Shown here piece after piece: positions 45,701 to 55,310 of a stretch of 64,000 bases of DNA (positions within the stretch are counted from its first letter, which is position 1; each line of letters starts with the position of its first letter). The position numbers were made by a program, and so were the translations under genes. This DNA comes from Zygaena filipendulae (lineage: Eukaryota > Arthropoda > Insecta > Lepidoptera > Zygaenidae): positions 434,001 to 498,000 of the forward strand of contig CAJRBF020000006.1 in NCBI GenBank assembly GCA_907165275.2, given 5' to 3'. A model generated the notes under the pieces. The model ran no database searches. It was not told the DNA's origin and saw only the letters and a program-made list of their open reading frames with translations.

Positions 45701-45850
45701 ATCGCCGTCTACCCAGGGGCCGACGGGATCGTCAGGGCTGCCGACGTGAAAACAAGAGGAGGCGTACTACGACGCCCCACGAAGAAGCTGGTGATCCTGC
45801 CGACGGATCCGGTCGCCTTCCCAGCGAGTTTCTGCAGCGCCCTCTACTGA
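39770..45850 (+). CDS. BEL/Pao Gag-Pol polyprotein, 2,026 aa
   Basis: One uninterrupted frame encodes capsid and replication enzymes. Order: Ser/Pro/Ala-rich N-terminus; DUF1759-type Gag from about residue 397; CCHC knuckle CPVCNAVGHTIEVC at about 605 and a second Cys/His cluster; aspartic protease with DDGS at 721-724; reverse transcriptase with YMDD at 1127-1130; RNase H starting HTFTDAS near 1308; integrase zinc finger (HH near 1646, CRPC at 1692-1695); integrase core with D1728, D1790 and E1836; and a C-terminal DUF5641-like domain. All catalytic residues I can place are present. The frame is open upstream to an ATG at 39668 inside the LTR, but the ATG at 39770, just after the primer site, is the likelier start. 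Very GC-rich third positions contrast with the AT-rich surroundings. Confidence 0.95.
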   Translation: MPVTRSTSGRSQARPVTHRQPPASPSEDIDAGTSTPVTVSLIEAPTPSTAAITSTAATVTARHAVERTDAPQRSQLMLAAAVPPSADSMQPVAPTPSAAVTTSAAATTAIARSTSEHIVPQHSRCRLQQTPATAASPSVAPIGSVAPTPSAAETPSVAATTATAHTAERTQAPQRPQLPTVPAESVLSASDACTRRSGSRTVKKESKARQEARLRLKLAAARLAVLEAEEELESIESHVDAISVAETNKRVGAWLTDSRAHLFDFTDEPIEQPLSVPPPPTSVPTAPLQPQLPSIAAPTLAGPPPPPLQPPAESPPAGQPPPAGQSPPAGHSPPAWAPPPAAPLPPAWAPPPAGPQLPPVWAPSGATPLAETNVNMSQLAEAIALAARGGHARSRAFAELPNYSGSHQEWLLFNAAYKDSSSTYTATENVARLRRSLRGKAKEAVESLLISNSNPDEIMRTLESRFGRPDCIASTELDRLRALPRPTDSPRDLCIFASRVTNSVATLQALNRQQYLNNPDIVKVTTDKLCPSIRYRWYQYARPHRDQEPDLVTLARFLGLEAEMCAPYAQPEQISPLEPASRPPQRRPNRTFAATENSDSAKSKCPVCNAVGHTIEVCKKFNDLSCDARWDLAKERRLCFRCLRVRKRMHSCKTKKCDRDGCPLSHHALLHSTSRAKKAPTQETETVTTACAPTKFQTYLKIIPVCVSGPAGVVNTHALLDDGSTITLVDADLARQTGATGPVEPLFIEAIAGTRLATPSSQHVALQLKGSRGDAEIMARTIDALRLSPQAVTESDLADCLHLEDIKDEIRYDDIQPRILIGQDNWHLLLASEVRKGQRHQPVASLTPLGWVLHGAHSRTLGQRVHHVYHLTTDDRMDEQLKHYFALESLTVNPKRPVNDPEARALRILDECTTEKDGRYETALLWKQDEPAMPGNRENALSRLHGIERKLDRSPSLKVRYEEQMTALIEKGYAEPAPASSTPNRTWYLPHFAVVNPLKPEKLRIVHDAAAKTKGVSLNDHLLTGPDLLQSLPGVMMRFRQHAVAVTADIAEMFMQVKIRPSDRDALRYLWRGSRRDGEPPTEYRMTSLIFGATCSPSTAIYVKNRNAVRYQNFMPRATTAVVNNHYMDDYLDSFETTAEAVEVSSQVRDIHRRGHFDLRKWASNSVDVLGAIDPEAAQRPAVNLSDGSQIEKVLGLVWKPHQDQLAFNLDLARIPARIMQSAAPTKREALRIVMSLYDPLGLASPVTVRAKQILQEVWRRGTGWDAKLSPDLAEQWTLWMAHLRNLSAVTIPRCYLRYSDATSLQLHTFTDASEVAYAAAVYWRTVTPEGEVNVTLVLAKARVAPVKTTSIPRLELQAAVMGSRMAAAVIEEHQRKPESQTFWTDSKTVLAWLRTGARAFKPFVAHRIAAIEDNSRLPEWRWVPTRMNVADDATRDVPNDFNSEHRWYRGPEFLYDEPSAWPIDPPNAAVVTGEEKVNNLTNAARPDTRECVPDFKRFSKWERLLRATGRVLQFIDLCRRRTEDVHYKRTSKNKEKDGAWNKKPAASKRKAAPRVQQPAAARQYKSLSAEHLRTAEKLLVRASQRSSFPMDIECLETGKPIPTNSRLYALAVSLVDGTIQLKTRIDAIEDVPEVTRAPPVLDGAHHLARLYIEWTHRQLHHSGVEMIVNEVKQRYWVLKLRTTVRTALKACRPCRIRRNKPPTPPTGDHPRGRLAHHVRPFSFTGVDYFGPLTVTVGRGTQKRYVALFTCLTTRAVHLELAASLSTDSAVMALRRMIARRGCPTEIWSDNGTNLHGAERELRRAVDTATEHEASKKMIAWRFIPPGAPFMGGAWERMVRSVKTALSTTLHERQPHEEVLVTLLAEAEFTVNSRPLTHVSVDPADAEAITPNHFLLLGSARHPVPGSLTDRDLTGRNSWRASQRLADLFWARWVKEYLPELQNRREPHGRGLPIKLNDVVLIADGSLPRNAWPRGVVIAVYPGADGIVRAADVKTRGGVLRRPTKKLVILPTDPVAFPASFCSALY

Positions 45851-45875
45851 ACGCGAGCGCTGCACGGCGGGAGGA

Positions 45876-46736
45876 TGTGCAGGACGACCGACGTGCCCGA
45901 GACAACCGACGTCTTCATAGTATAAGCTAGGTATAAGTAATAATGTATAGCAACATAAGTATAGAAAGATTATATAGGTTTAGAGGTGCACCTATAGTTT
46001 TAAAATAGAATAGAATAGAATAGAATAGAATAGAATAGAAAAAAGTTTATTTGATACCATAAAGATAAAATAAGTACAATCGTGAGACTTAAACTAGAAT
46101 AGTTGGTACCAAAATAGACTAAAACTTGTATATTGAACCTTATTGCCAAGCCCATAAAAGCGGCCATCACTTTGGCAATAAAAGGTAAAGATTCTAGAAG
46201 CTTTTACGGCCACTGAATCGCATCCGCCCGCTGAGTATAGCGAGCAAAAACCGTTGGCCAATAGGAGCCACGAATAGCAGTGAGCTTGATGTCCTCGACT
46301 CGTCATTTTTGATAGCCATTGACTGTGACCAATGGGTAAGCTTACATTAATTGAGATTGTGAAAATTAAATGAACAGAAACTGCATTTATTTCCTGCGAA
46401 CACTAGCAAAACGCGCACTAGAAAAAAGTTATAAATATTAGACATTGAAATAGGAACCTTACAGTTCGCCAAATATTAGAAAGACAATGCGTCATGTAGT
46501 TCAGACAAGTTTAATTAGAATCAATTCGCGATATAGTATTTCCTAGTTAAGCTCGTTGCATACGCTAGTGGTCACGGGTATAGTGCCGCTCTGATTAGAT
46601 AGTAAAAGAGCGTTATCACTGGCATTCGCCGTTCTGATTCCTGTGTCTCCGTACCCAGTAATAGCTACGTACGAGTCAGGTGGACAGAGTAATCGTCATA
46701 CAGTCCACTTGCCCGACAGCCCATCTGGCACGTACA
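45876..46736 (+). repeat. BEL/Pao right LTR (861 bp, with nested retroposon)
   Basis: Same termini as the left LTR. Its extra 109 bp (102-bp insert plus a second copy of its 7-bp TSD) lie after GTTTTAAAATAG. Without it I see no difference from the left LTR over 752 bp. The polypurine tract candidate just before it is GGCGGGAGGA at about 45866-45875. Confidence 0.95.
46009..46110 (-). mobile_element. Short retroposon with (AATAG)n tail, antisense, in the right LTR
   Basis: A 102-bp insertion with a 7-bp TSD AAAATAG (46002-46008 and 46111-46117). AATAG pentamers are followed by AAAAAAGTTTATTTGATACC, so the minus strand ends in AATAAACTTTTTT plus a CTATT tail. Because it sits in one LTR only, it inserted after the BEL element and is among the youngest events in the window. 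Confidence 0.88.
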
Positions 46737-49700
46737 TCATCGACTTGGAAAAACCCGCATAGTAATTGAATTATTAATTTCGTTTTTTAAGTTATTTGGT
46801 TGTTTTTTATAAGTGTTTCGTTGCTGGTCCGGCGTTGTTTAACGCTCTTTTCGTTTTCGACACCCTTCCTGGCCGCATCGGCGCAGGAATTATCCAAATT
46901 TCTGGGATTTTTGCAAAAATTTTTACTTTTCTTCAAAATTTTACGCTTTAGGGAGGTTTGGCCGCAAAGTTTTTCCTATAAAATACCTAGAGGAACATCC
47001 CCCGCGTCGATTGACACCCTCCGCGCTCGATTCCGACCGCGGCGAACTGGTTTTCGCTGTTATTTGTCTATCCGCAACCCCTAAACTCACCCTCGCATAT
47101 TTATTTATTAATATTTTGGTAATTTTTAATATTTCATCGACTTAGAAAATCCGCATAGTAATTGAATTATTAATTCCGTTTTTTAAGTTATTTGGTTGTT
47201 TTTTATAAGTGTTTCGTTGCTGGTCCGGCGTTGTTCAACGCTCTTTTCGTTTTCGACACCTTTCCTGGCCCCATCGGCGCAGGAATTATCCAAATTTCTG
47301 GGATTTTTGCAAAATGTTTACTTTTCTTCAAAATTTAACGCTTTCGGGAGGTTTGGCCGCAAAGTTTTTCCTATAAAATACCTAGAGGAACATCCCCCGC
47401 GTCAATTGACACCCTCCGCGCTCGATTCCGACCGCGGCGAAGCAAAAAAACGCCAAATTTTATTACGTCATCAGCAAATACATACCCCCCCTCCGCCCAC
47501 CCGAGGCTACCTAAGTAAACGCGTGTTTGAAGCGACAATCGATATTAATATCAATAAAATAACAAACTACGTCGCTTTTTTGGTGTTTTCGAACTGGTTT
47601 TCGCTGTTGTTTGTCTATCCGCAACCCCTAAACTCACCCCCGCATATTTATTTATTAATATTTTGGTAATTTTTAATATTTCATCGACTTGGAAAAACCC
47701 GCATAGTAATTGAATTATTAATTCCGTTTTTTAAGTTACTTGGTTGTTTTTTATAAGTGTTTCGTTGCTGGTCCGGCGTTGTTTAACGCTCTTTTCGTTT
47801 TCGACACCCTTCCTGGCCGCATCGGCGCAGGAATTATCCAAATTTCTGGGATTTTTGCAAAAATTTTTACTTTTCTTCAAAATTTTACGCTTTAGGGAGG
47901 TTTGGCCGCAAAGTTTTTCCTATAAAATACCTAGAGGAACATCCCCCGCGTCGATTGACACCCTCCGCGCTCGATTCCGACCGCGGCGAACTGGTTTTCG
48001 CTGTTATTTGTCTATCCGCAACCCCTAAACTCACCCTCGCATATTTATTTATTAATATTTTGGTAATTTTTAATATTTCATCGACTTAGAAAATCCGCAT
48101 AGTAATTGAATTATTAATTCCGTTTTTTAAGTTATTTGGTTGTTTTTTATAAGTGTTTCGTTGCTGGTCCGGCGTTGTTCAACGCTCTTTTCGTTTTCGA
48201 CACCATTCCTGGCCGCATCGGCGCAGGAATTATCCAAATTTCTGGGATTTTTGCAAAATGTTTACTTTTCTTCAAAATTTAACGCTTTCGGGAGGTTTGG
48301 CCGCAAAGTTTTTCCTATAAAATACTTAGAGGAACATCCCCCGCGTCGATTGACACCCTCCGGCCTCGATTCCGACCGCGGCGAAGCGAAAAAACGCCAA
48401 ATTTTATGACGTCATCCGCAAATACCTACCCCCTTCGCGCACCCGAGGCTACCTAAGTAAACGCGTGTTCGAAGCGACAATCGATATTAATATCAATAAT
48501 ATAACAAACTACGTCGCTTTTTTGGTGTTTTAGAACTGGTTTTCGCTGTTGTTTGTCTATCCGCAACCCCTAAACTCACCCCCGCATATTTATTTATTAA
48601 TATTTTGGTAATTTTTAATATTTCATCGTCTTAGAAAAATCCGCATAGTGCCTAATTCAATTATTAATTCCGTTTTTTAAGTTATTTGGTTGTTTTTTAT
48701 AAGTGTTTCGTTGCTGGTCCGGCGTTGTTTGACGCTCTTTTCGTTTTCGACACCCTTCCTGGCCGCATCGGCGCAGGAATTATCCAAATTTCTGGGATTT
48801 TTGCAAAAATATTTACTTTTCTTCAAAATTTTACGCTTTCGGGAGGTTTGGCCGCAAAGTTTTTCCTATAAAATACCTAGAGGAACATCCCCCGCGTCGA
48901 TTGAAACCCTCCGCGCTCGATTCCGACCGCGGCGAAGCGAAAAACGCCAAATTTTATTACGTCATCCGCAAATACCTACCCCCTCCGCGCACCCGAGGCT
49001 ACCTAAGTAAACGCGTGTTTGAAGCGACAATCGATATTAATATCAATAAAATAACAAACTACGTCGCTTTTTTGGTGTTTTCGGACTGGTTTTCGCTGTT
49101 GTTTGTCTATCCGCAACCCCTAAACTCACCCCCGCATATTTATTTATTAATATTTTGGTAATTTTTAATATTTCATCGACTTAGAAAATCCGCATAGTGA
49201 TTGAATTATTAATTCCGTTTTTTAAGTTATTTGGTTGTTTTTTATAAGTGTTTCGTTGCTGGTCCGGCGTTGTTCAACGCTCTTTTCGTTTTCGACACCA
49301 TTCCTGGCCGCATCGGCGCAGGAATTATCCAAATTTCTGGGATTTTTGCAAAATGTTTACTTTTCTTCAAAATTTAACGCTTTCGGGAGGTTTGGCCGCA
49401 AAGTTTTTCCTATAAAATACTTAGAGGAACATCCCCCGCGTCGATTGACACCCTCCGGCCTCGATTCCGACCGCGGCGAAGCGAAAAAACGCCAAATTTT
49501 ATGACGTCATCCGCAAATACCTACCCCCTTCGCGCACCCGAGGCTACCTAAGTAAACGCGTGTTCGAAGCGACAATCGATATTAATATCAATAATATAAC
49601 AAACTACGTCGCTTTTTTGGTGTTTTAGAACTGGTTTTCGCTGTTGTTTGTCTATCCGCAACCCCTAAACTCACCCCCGCATATTTATTTATTAATATTT

Positions 49701-52449
49701 TGGTAATTTTTAATATTTCATCGTCTTAGAAAAATCCGCATAGTGCCTAATTCAATTATTAATTCCGTTTTTTAAGTTATTTGGTTGTTTTTTATAAGTG
49801 TTTCGTTGCTGGTCCGGCGTTGTTTGACGCTCTTTTCGTTTTCGACACCCTTCCTGGCCGCATCGGCGCAGGAATTATCCAAATTTCTGGGATTTTTGCA
49901 AAAATATTTACTTTTCTTCAAAATTTTACGCTTTCGGGAGGTTTGGCCGCAAAGTTTTTCCTATAAAATACCTAGAGGAACATCCCCCGCGTCGATTGAA
50001 ACCCTCCGCGCTCGATTCCGACCGCGGCGAAGCGAAAAACGCCAAATTTTATTACGTCATCCGCAAATACCTACCCCCTCCGCGCACCCGAGGCTACCTA
50101 AGTAAACGCGTGTTTGAAGCGACAATCGATATTAATATCAATAAAATAACAAACTACGTCGCTTTTTTGGTGTTTTCGGACTGGTTTTCGCTGTTGTTTG
50201 TCTATCCGCAACCCCTAAACTCACCCCCGCATATTTATTTATTAATATTTTGGTAATTTTTAATATTTCATCGACTTAGAAAATCCGCATAGTGATTGAA
50301 TTATTAATTCCGTTTTTTAAGTTACTTGGTTGTTTTTTATAAGTGTTTCGTTGCTGGTCCGGCGTTGTTTAACGCTCTTTTCGTTTTCGACACCCTTCCT
50401 GGCCGCATCGGCGCAGGAATTATCCAAATTTCTGGGATTTTTGCAAAAATTTTTACTTTTCTTCAAAATTTTACGCTTTAGGGAGGTTTGGCCGCAAAGT
50501 TTTTCCTATAAAATACCTAGAGGAACATCCCCCGCGTCGATTGACACCCTCCGCGCTCGATTCCGACCGCGGCGAACTGGTTTTCGCTGTTATTTGTCTA
50601 TCCGCAACCCCTAAACTCACCCTCGCATATTTATTTATTAATATTTTGGTAATTTTTAATATTTCATCGACTTAGAAAATCCGCATAGTAATTGAATTAT
50701 TAATTCCGTTTTTTAAGTTATTTGGTTGTTTTTTATAAGTGTTTCGTTGCTGGTCCGGCGTTGTTCAACGCTCTTTTCGTTTTCGACACCATTCCTGGCC
50801 GCATCGGCGCAGGAATTATCCAAATTTCTGGGATTTTTGCAAAATGTTTACTTTTCTTCAAAATTTAACGCTTTCGGGAGGTTTGGCCGCAAAGTTTTTC
50901 CTATAAAATACTTAGAGGAACATCCCCCGCGTCGATTGACACCCTCCGGCCTCGATTCCGACCGCGGCGAAGCGAAAAAACGCCAAATTTTATGACGTCA
51001 TCCGCAAATACCTACCCCCTTCGCGCACCCGAGGCTACCTAAGTAAACGCGTGTTCGAAGCGACAATCGATATTAATATCAATAATATAACAAACTACGT
51101 CGCTTTTTTGGTGTTTTAGAACTGGTTTTCGCTGTTGTTTGTCTATCCGCAACCCCTAAACTCACCCCCGCATATTTATTTATTAATATTTTGGTAATTT
51201 TTAATATTTCATCGTCTTAGAAAAATCCGCATAGTGCCTAATTCAATTATTAATTCCGTTTTTTAAGTTATTTGGTTGTTTTTTATAAGTGTTTCGTTGC
51301 TGGTCCGGCGTTGTTTGACGCTCTTTTCGTTTTCGACACCCTTCCTGGCCGCATCGGCGCAGGAATTATCCAAATTTCTGGGATTTTTGCAAAAATATTT
51401 ACTTTTCTTCAAAATTTTACGCTTTCGGGAGGTTTGGCCGCAAAGTTTTTCCTATAAAATACCTAGAGGAACATCCCCCGCGTCGATTGAAACCCTCCGC
51501 GCTCGATTCCGACCGCGGCGAAGCGAAAAACGCCAAATTTTATTACGTCATCCGCAAATACCTACCCCCTCCGCGCACCCGAGGCTACCTAAGTAAACGC
51601 GTGTTTGAAGCGACAATCGATATTAATATCAATAAAATAACAAACTACGTCGCTTTTTTGGTGTTTTCGGACTGGTTTTCGCTGTTGTTTGTCTATCCGC
51701 AACCCCTAAACTCACCCCCGCATATTTATTTATTAATATTTTGGTAATTTTTAATATTTCATCGACTTAGAAAATCCGCATAGTGATTGAATTATTAATT
51801 CCGTTTTTTAAGTTATTTGGTTGTTTTTTATAAGTGTTTCGTTGCTGGTCCGGCGTTGTTTGACGCTCTTTTCGTTTTCGACACCCTTCCTGGCCGCATC
51901 GGCGCAGGAATTATCCAAATTTCTGGGATTTTTGCAAAAATTTTTACTTTTCTTCAAAATTTTACGCTTTCGGGAGGTTTGGCCGCAAAGTTTTTCCTAT
52001 AAAATACCTAGAGGAACATCCCCCGCGTCGATTGACACCCTCCGCGCTCGATTCCGACCGCGGCGAACTGGTTTTCGCTGTTATTTGTCTATTCGCAACC
52101 CCTAAACTCACCCCCGCATATTTATTTATTAATATTTTGGTAATTTTTAATATTTCATCGACTTAGAAAATCCGCATAGTAATTGAATTATTAATTCCGT
52201 TTTTTAAGTTATTTGGTTGTTTTTTATAAGTGTTTCGTTATTGGTCCGGCGTTGTTTGACGCTCTTTTCGTTTTCGACACCCTTCCTGGCCGCATCGGCG
52301 CAGGAATTATCCAAATTTCTGGGATTTTTGCAAAAATGTTTACTTTTCTTCAAAATTTTACGCTTTCTGGAGGTTTGGCCGCAAAGTTTTTCCTATAAAA
52401 TACCTAGAGGAACATCCCCCGCGTCGATTGACACCCTCCGCCCTCGATT
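46737..52449 (+). repeat. Main satellite array, segment 10
   Basis: Units start at about 46798 (short), 47194, 47742 (short), 48138, 48688, 49233, 49783, 50328 (short), 50724, 51274, 51819 (short) and 52215 (truncated at CCCTCGATT). A two-unit higher-order repeat of 1,095 bp is evident: 48138 to 49232 is repeated at 49233 to 50327, and the same pair recurs at 50724. Both short units before these pairs (47742 and 50328) share GTTACTTGG. Confidence 0.97.
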
Positions 52450-53184
52450 GGTGGTGGATGTGGTTAAGGCATATATTTACCTACTTAATTTGAACTAGAT
52501 AGTAACCTACGTTTAAAATTAGTAATTACCTTTGAATACATCGACGTATTCCTCTAGACTCCATTGCGTTAATATTCGTCTGGTATCTTCGTCCATCTCC
52601 AGTCAATCAAAAGTAGGTACGTTTGTTTCTAATTTCGAAGGAATTTCTTTTTTCTGGCACCAATAAGAGAAATCAAAGAGAAGCTACGTACCTATTTCGT
52701 CACGACACGATATAATAAAATGCTTTCCTTAAATTACTTATAACAAACAACTCAGAATACAAATAAACAAAAGGAACGAGTTACGACGCGTGAGCACGCA
52801 AAAGAAGAATGGCGGGCGAATAGCAAGCATACAATAGCGGCCGGCGCGGCGACTCAGTGAATATTGTAGACGTTACCGTTCAGATAGTACAGTGAACAAT
52901 CTCAATTTGTATAGATTTGTGATTAACTTAGTGACTTGTGGCGGTTACAGATAGTTTGGTAGCGGTTACATTCTTCCTAGTGGGCGTAACATCTAAGTGT
53001 AATCCCTACAAATTTTCTAATTACTAGAATTGAATAATACACATTACAACAAAGTTGTAATCGTCAACAAAAAAATCGTAGGCACAACAAAAAATCGGCT
53101 AGACTGTATCAAAAATTAGTTCCGTCTACAAAATCCCGTTTACTGCACATTCTGGTAGTATTGTAAAAATATTTTTTTTCCGTG
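52450..53184. mobile_element. Unclassified insertion with CACGGAAAAAAAAT end at its right
   Basis: The satellite stops after CCCTCGATT and resumes at CGAGGC, with about 110 bp of the unit missing. The right terminus, reverse-complemented, reads CACGGAAAAAAAAT, identical to the left terminus of the sequence at 63067. The left border has no matching end, so the element is truncated there. No gene is recognised. GTTACAGATAGTTTGGTAGC and CGGCCGGCGCGGCG stretches have no assigned role. Confidence 0.65.
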
Positions 53185-54844
53185 CGAGGCCTCCTAAGTA
53201 AACGCGTGTTTGAAGCGACAATCGATATTAATATCAATAATATAACAAACTACGTCGCTTTTTTGGTGTTTTAGAACTGGTTTTCGCTGTTGTTTGTCTA
53301 TCCGCAACCCCTAAACTCACCCCCGCATATTTATTTATTAATATTTTGGTAATTTTTAATATTTCATCGTCTTAGAAAAATCCGCATAGTGCCTAATTCA
53401 ATTATTAATTCCGTTTTTTAAGTTATTTGGTTGTTTTTTATAAGTGTTTCGTTGCTGGTCCGGCGTTGTTTGACGCTCTTTTCGTTTTCGACACCCTTCC
53501 TGGCCGCATCGGCGCAGGAATTATCCAAATTTTTGGGATTTTTGCAAAAATTTATACTTTTCTTCAAAATTTAACGCTTTCGGGAGGTTTGGCCGCAAAG
53601 TTTTTCCTATAAAATACCTAGAGGAACATCCCCCGCATCGATTGACACCCTCCGCGCTCGATTCCGACCGCGGAGAAGCGAAAAAACGTCAAATTTAATT
53701 ACGTCATCCGCAAATACCTACCCCCTCCGCGCACCCGAGGCTACCTAAGTAAACGCGTGTTTGAAGCAACAATCGATATTAATATCAATAAAATAACAAA
53801 CTACGTCGCTTTTTTGGTTTTTTCGAACTGGTTTTCGCTGTTGTTTGTCTATCCGCAACCCCTAAACTCACCCCGCATATTTATTTATTAATATTTTGGA
53901 AATTTTTAATATTTCATCGACTTAGAAAATCCGCATAGTGATGGAATTATTAATTCCGTTTTTTATAAGTGTTTCGTTGCTGGTCCGGCGTTGTTTAACG
54001 CTCTTTTCGTTTTCGACACCTTTCCTGGCCGCATCGGCGCAGGAATTATCCAAATTTCTGGGATTTTTGCAAAAATGTTTACTTTTCTTCAAAATTTCAC
54101 GCTTTCTGGAGGTTTGGCCGCAAAGTTTTTCCTATAAAATACCTAGAGGAACATCCCCCGCGTCGATTGACACCCTCCGCACTCGATTCCGACCGCGGCG
54201 AAGCGAAAAAACGCCTAATGTTATTACGTCATCCGCAAATACCTACCCCCTTCGCGCACCCGAAGCTACCTAAGTAAACGCGTGTTTGAAGCGACAATCG
54301 ATATTAATAACAATAAAATAACAAACTACGTCGCTTTTTTGGTGTTTTCGAACTGGTTTTCACTGTTGTTTGTCTATCCGCAACCCCTAAACTCACCCCC
54401 GCATATTTATTTATTAATATTTTGGTAATTTTTAATATTTCATCGACTTGGAAAAACCCGCATAGTAATTGAATTATTAATTCCGTTTTTTAAGTTATTT
54501 GGTTGTTTTTTATAAGTGTTTCGTTGCTGGTCCGGCGTTGTTTAACGCTCTTTTCGTTTTCGACACCCTTCCTGGCCGCATCGGCGCAGGAATTATCCAA
54601 ATTTCTGGGATTTTTGCAAAAATTTTTACTTTTCTTCAAAATTTTACGCTTTAGGGAGGTTTGGCCGCAAAGTTTTTCCTATAAAATACCTAGAGGAACA
54701 TCCCCCGCGTCGATTGACACCCTCCGCGCTCGATTCCGACCGCGGCGAAGTGAAAAACGCCAAATTTTATTACGTCATCCGCAAATACCTACCCCCTCCG
54801 CGCACCCGAGGCTACCTAAGTAAACGCGTGTTTGAAGCGACAAT
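53185..54844 (+). repeat. Main satellite array, segment 11
   Basis: Units start at about 53429, 53944 and 54501. The unit at 53944 lacks the AAGTTATTTGGTTG block (TTCCGTTTTTTATAAG). The segment ends at GAAGCGACAAT. Confidence 0.97.
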
Positions 54845-55310
54845 GAAATGAATGAAATGAAATGAAATGAAATGAAATGAAATGAAATGAAATGAAATGA
54901 AATGAAATGAAATGAAATGAAATGAAATGAAATGAAATGAAATGAAATGAAATGAAATGAAATGAAATGAAATGAAATGAAATGAAATGAAATGAAATGA
55001 AATGAAATGAAATGAAATGAAATGAAATGAAATGAAATGAAATGAAATGAAATGAAATGAAATGAAATGAAATGAAATGAAATGAAATGAAATGAAATGA
55101 AATGAAATGAAATGAAATGAAATGAAATGAAATGAAATGAAATGAAATGAAATGAAATGAAATGAAATGAAATGAAATGAAATGAAATGAAATGAAATGA
55201 AATGAAATGAAATGAAATGAAATGAAATGAAATGAAATGAAATGAAATGAAATGAAATGAAATGAAATGAAATGAAATGAAATGAAATGAAATAAACTTT
55301 ATTTGTTACA
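54845..55310 (-). mobile_element. Retroposon remnant made almost wholly of a (GAAAT)n expansion
   Basis: A 466-bp insertion with TSD ACAAT (54840-54844 and 55311-55315). About 445 bp is a nearly perfect pentanucleotide (TTTCA on the minus strand, roughly 90 copies, one interruption near the left end). Only ATAAACTTTATTTGTTACA remains of an element, matching the tail-proximal end of the insertion at 27386. The 172-codon minus frame repeating FHFIS is an artefact of the 5-bp period. Confidence 0.9.

Larger units (their letters stand above)
38973..46736 (+). mobile_element. Complete BEL/Pao LTR retrotransposon
   Basis: Two LTRs (38973-39724 and 45876-46736) flank one long gag-pol frame. The 5-bp TSD TCATC is visible (38968-38972, and 46737-46741 continuing CGACTTGG). 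The LTRs look identical base for base except for a 109-bp difference caused by a later insertion in the right LTR. With an uninterrupted 2,026-codon frame, this is a very recent and potentially autonomous insertion. It lies in the same orientation as the satellite unit used here. BEL/Pao elements replicate through an RNA intermediate in cytoplasmic particles; no env-like frame is present. Confidence 0.96.

Noticed and set aside
40396..45702. Several 100-267 codon frames opposite or overlapping the BEL polyprotein
   Set aside because: Composition shadows of a GC-rich coding sequence; no motifs, and the sense frame has all expected domains.
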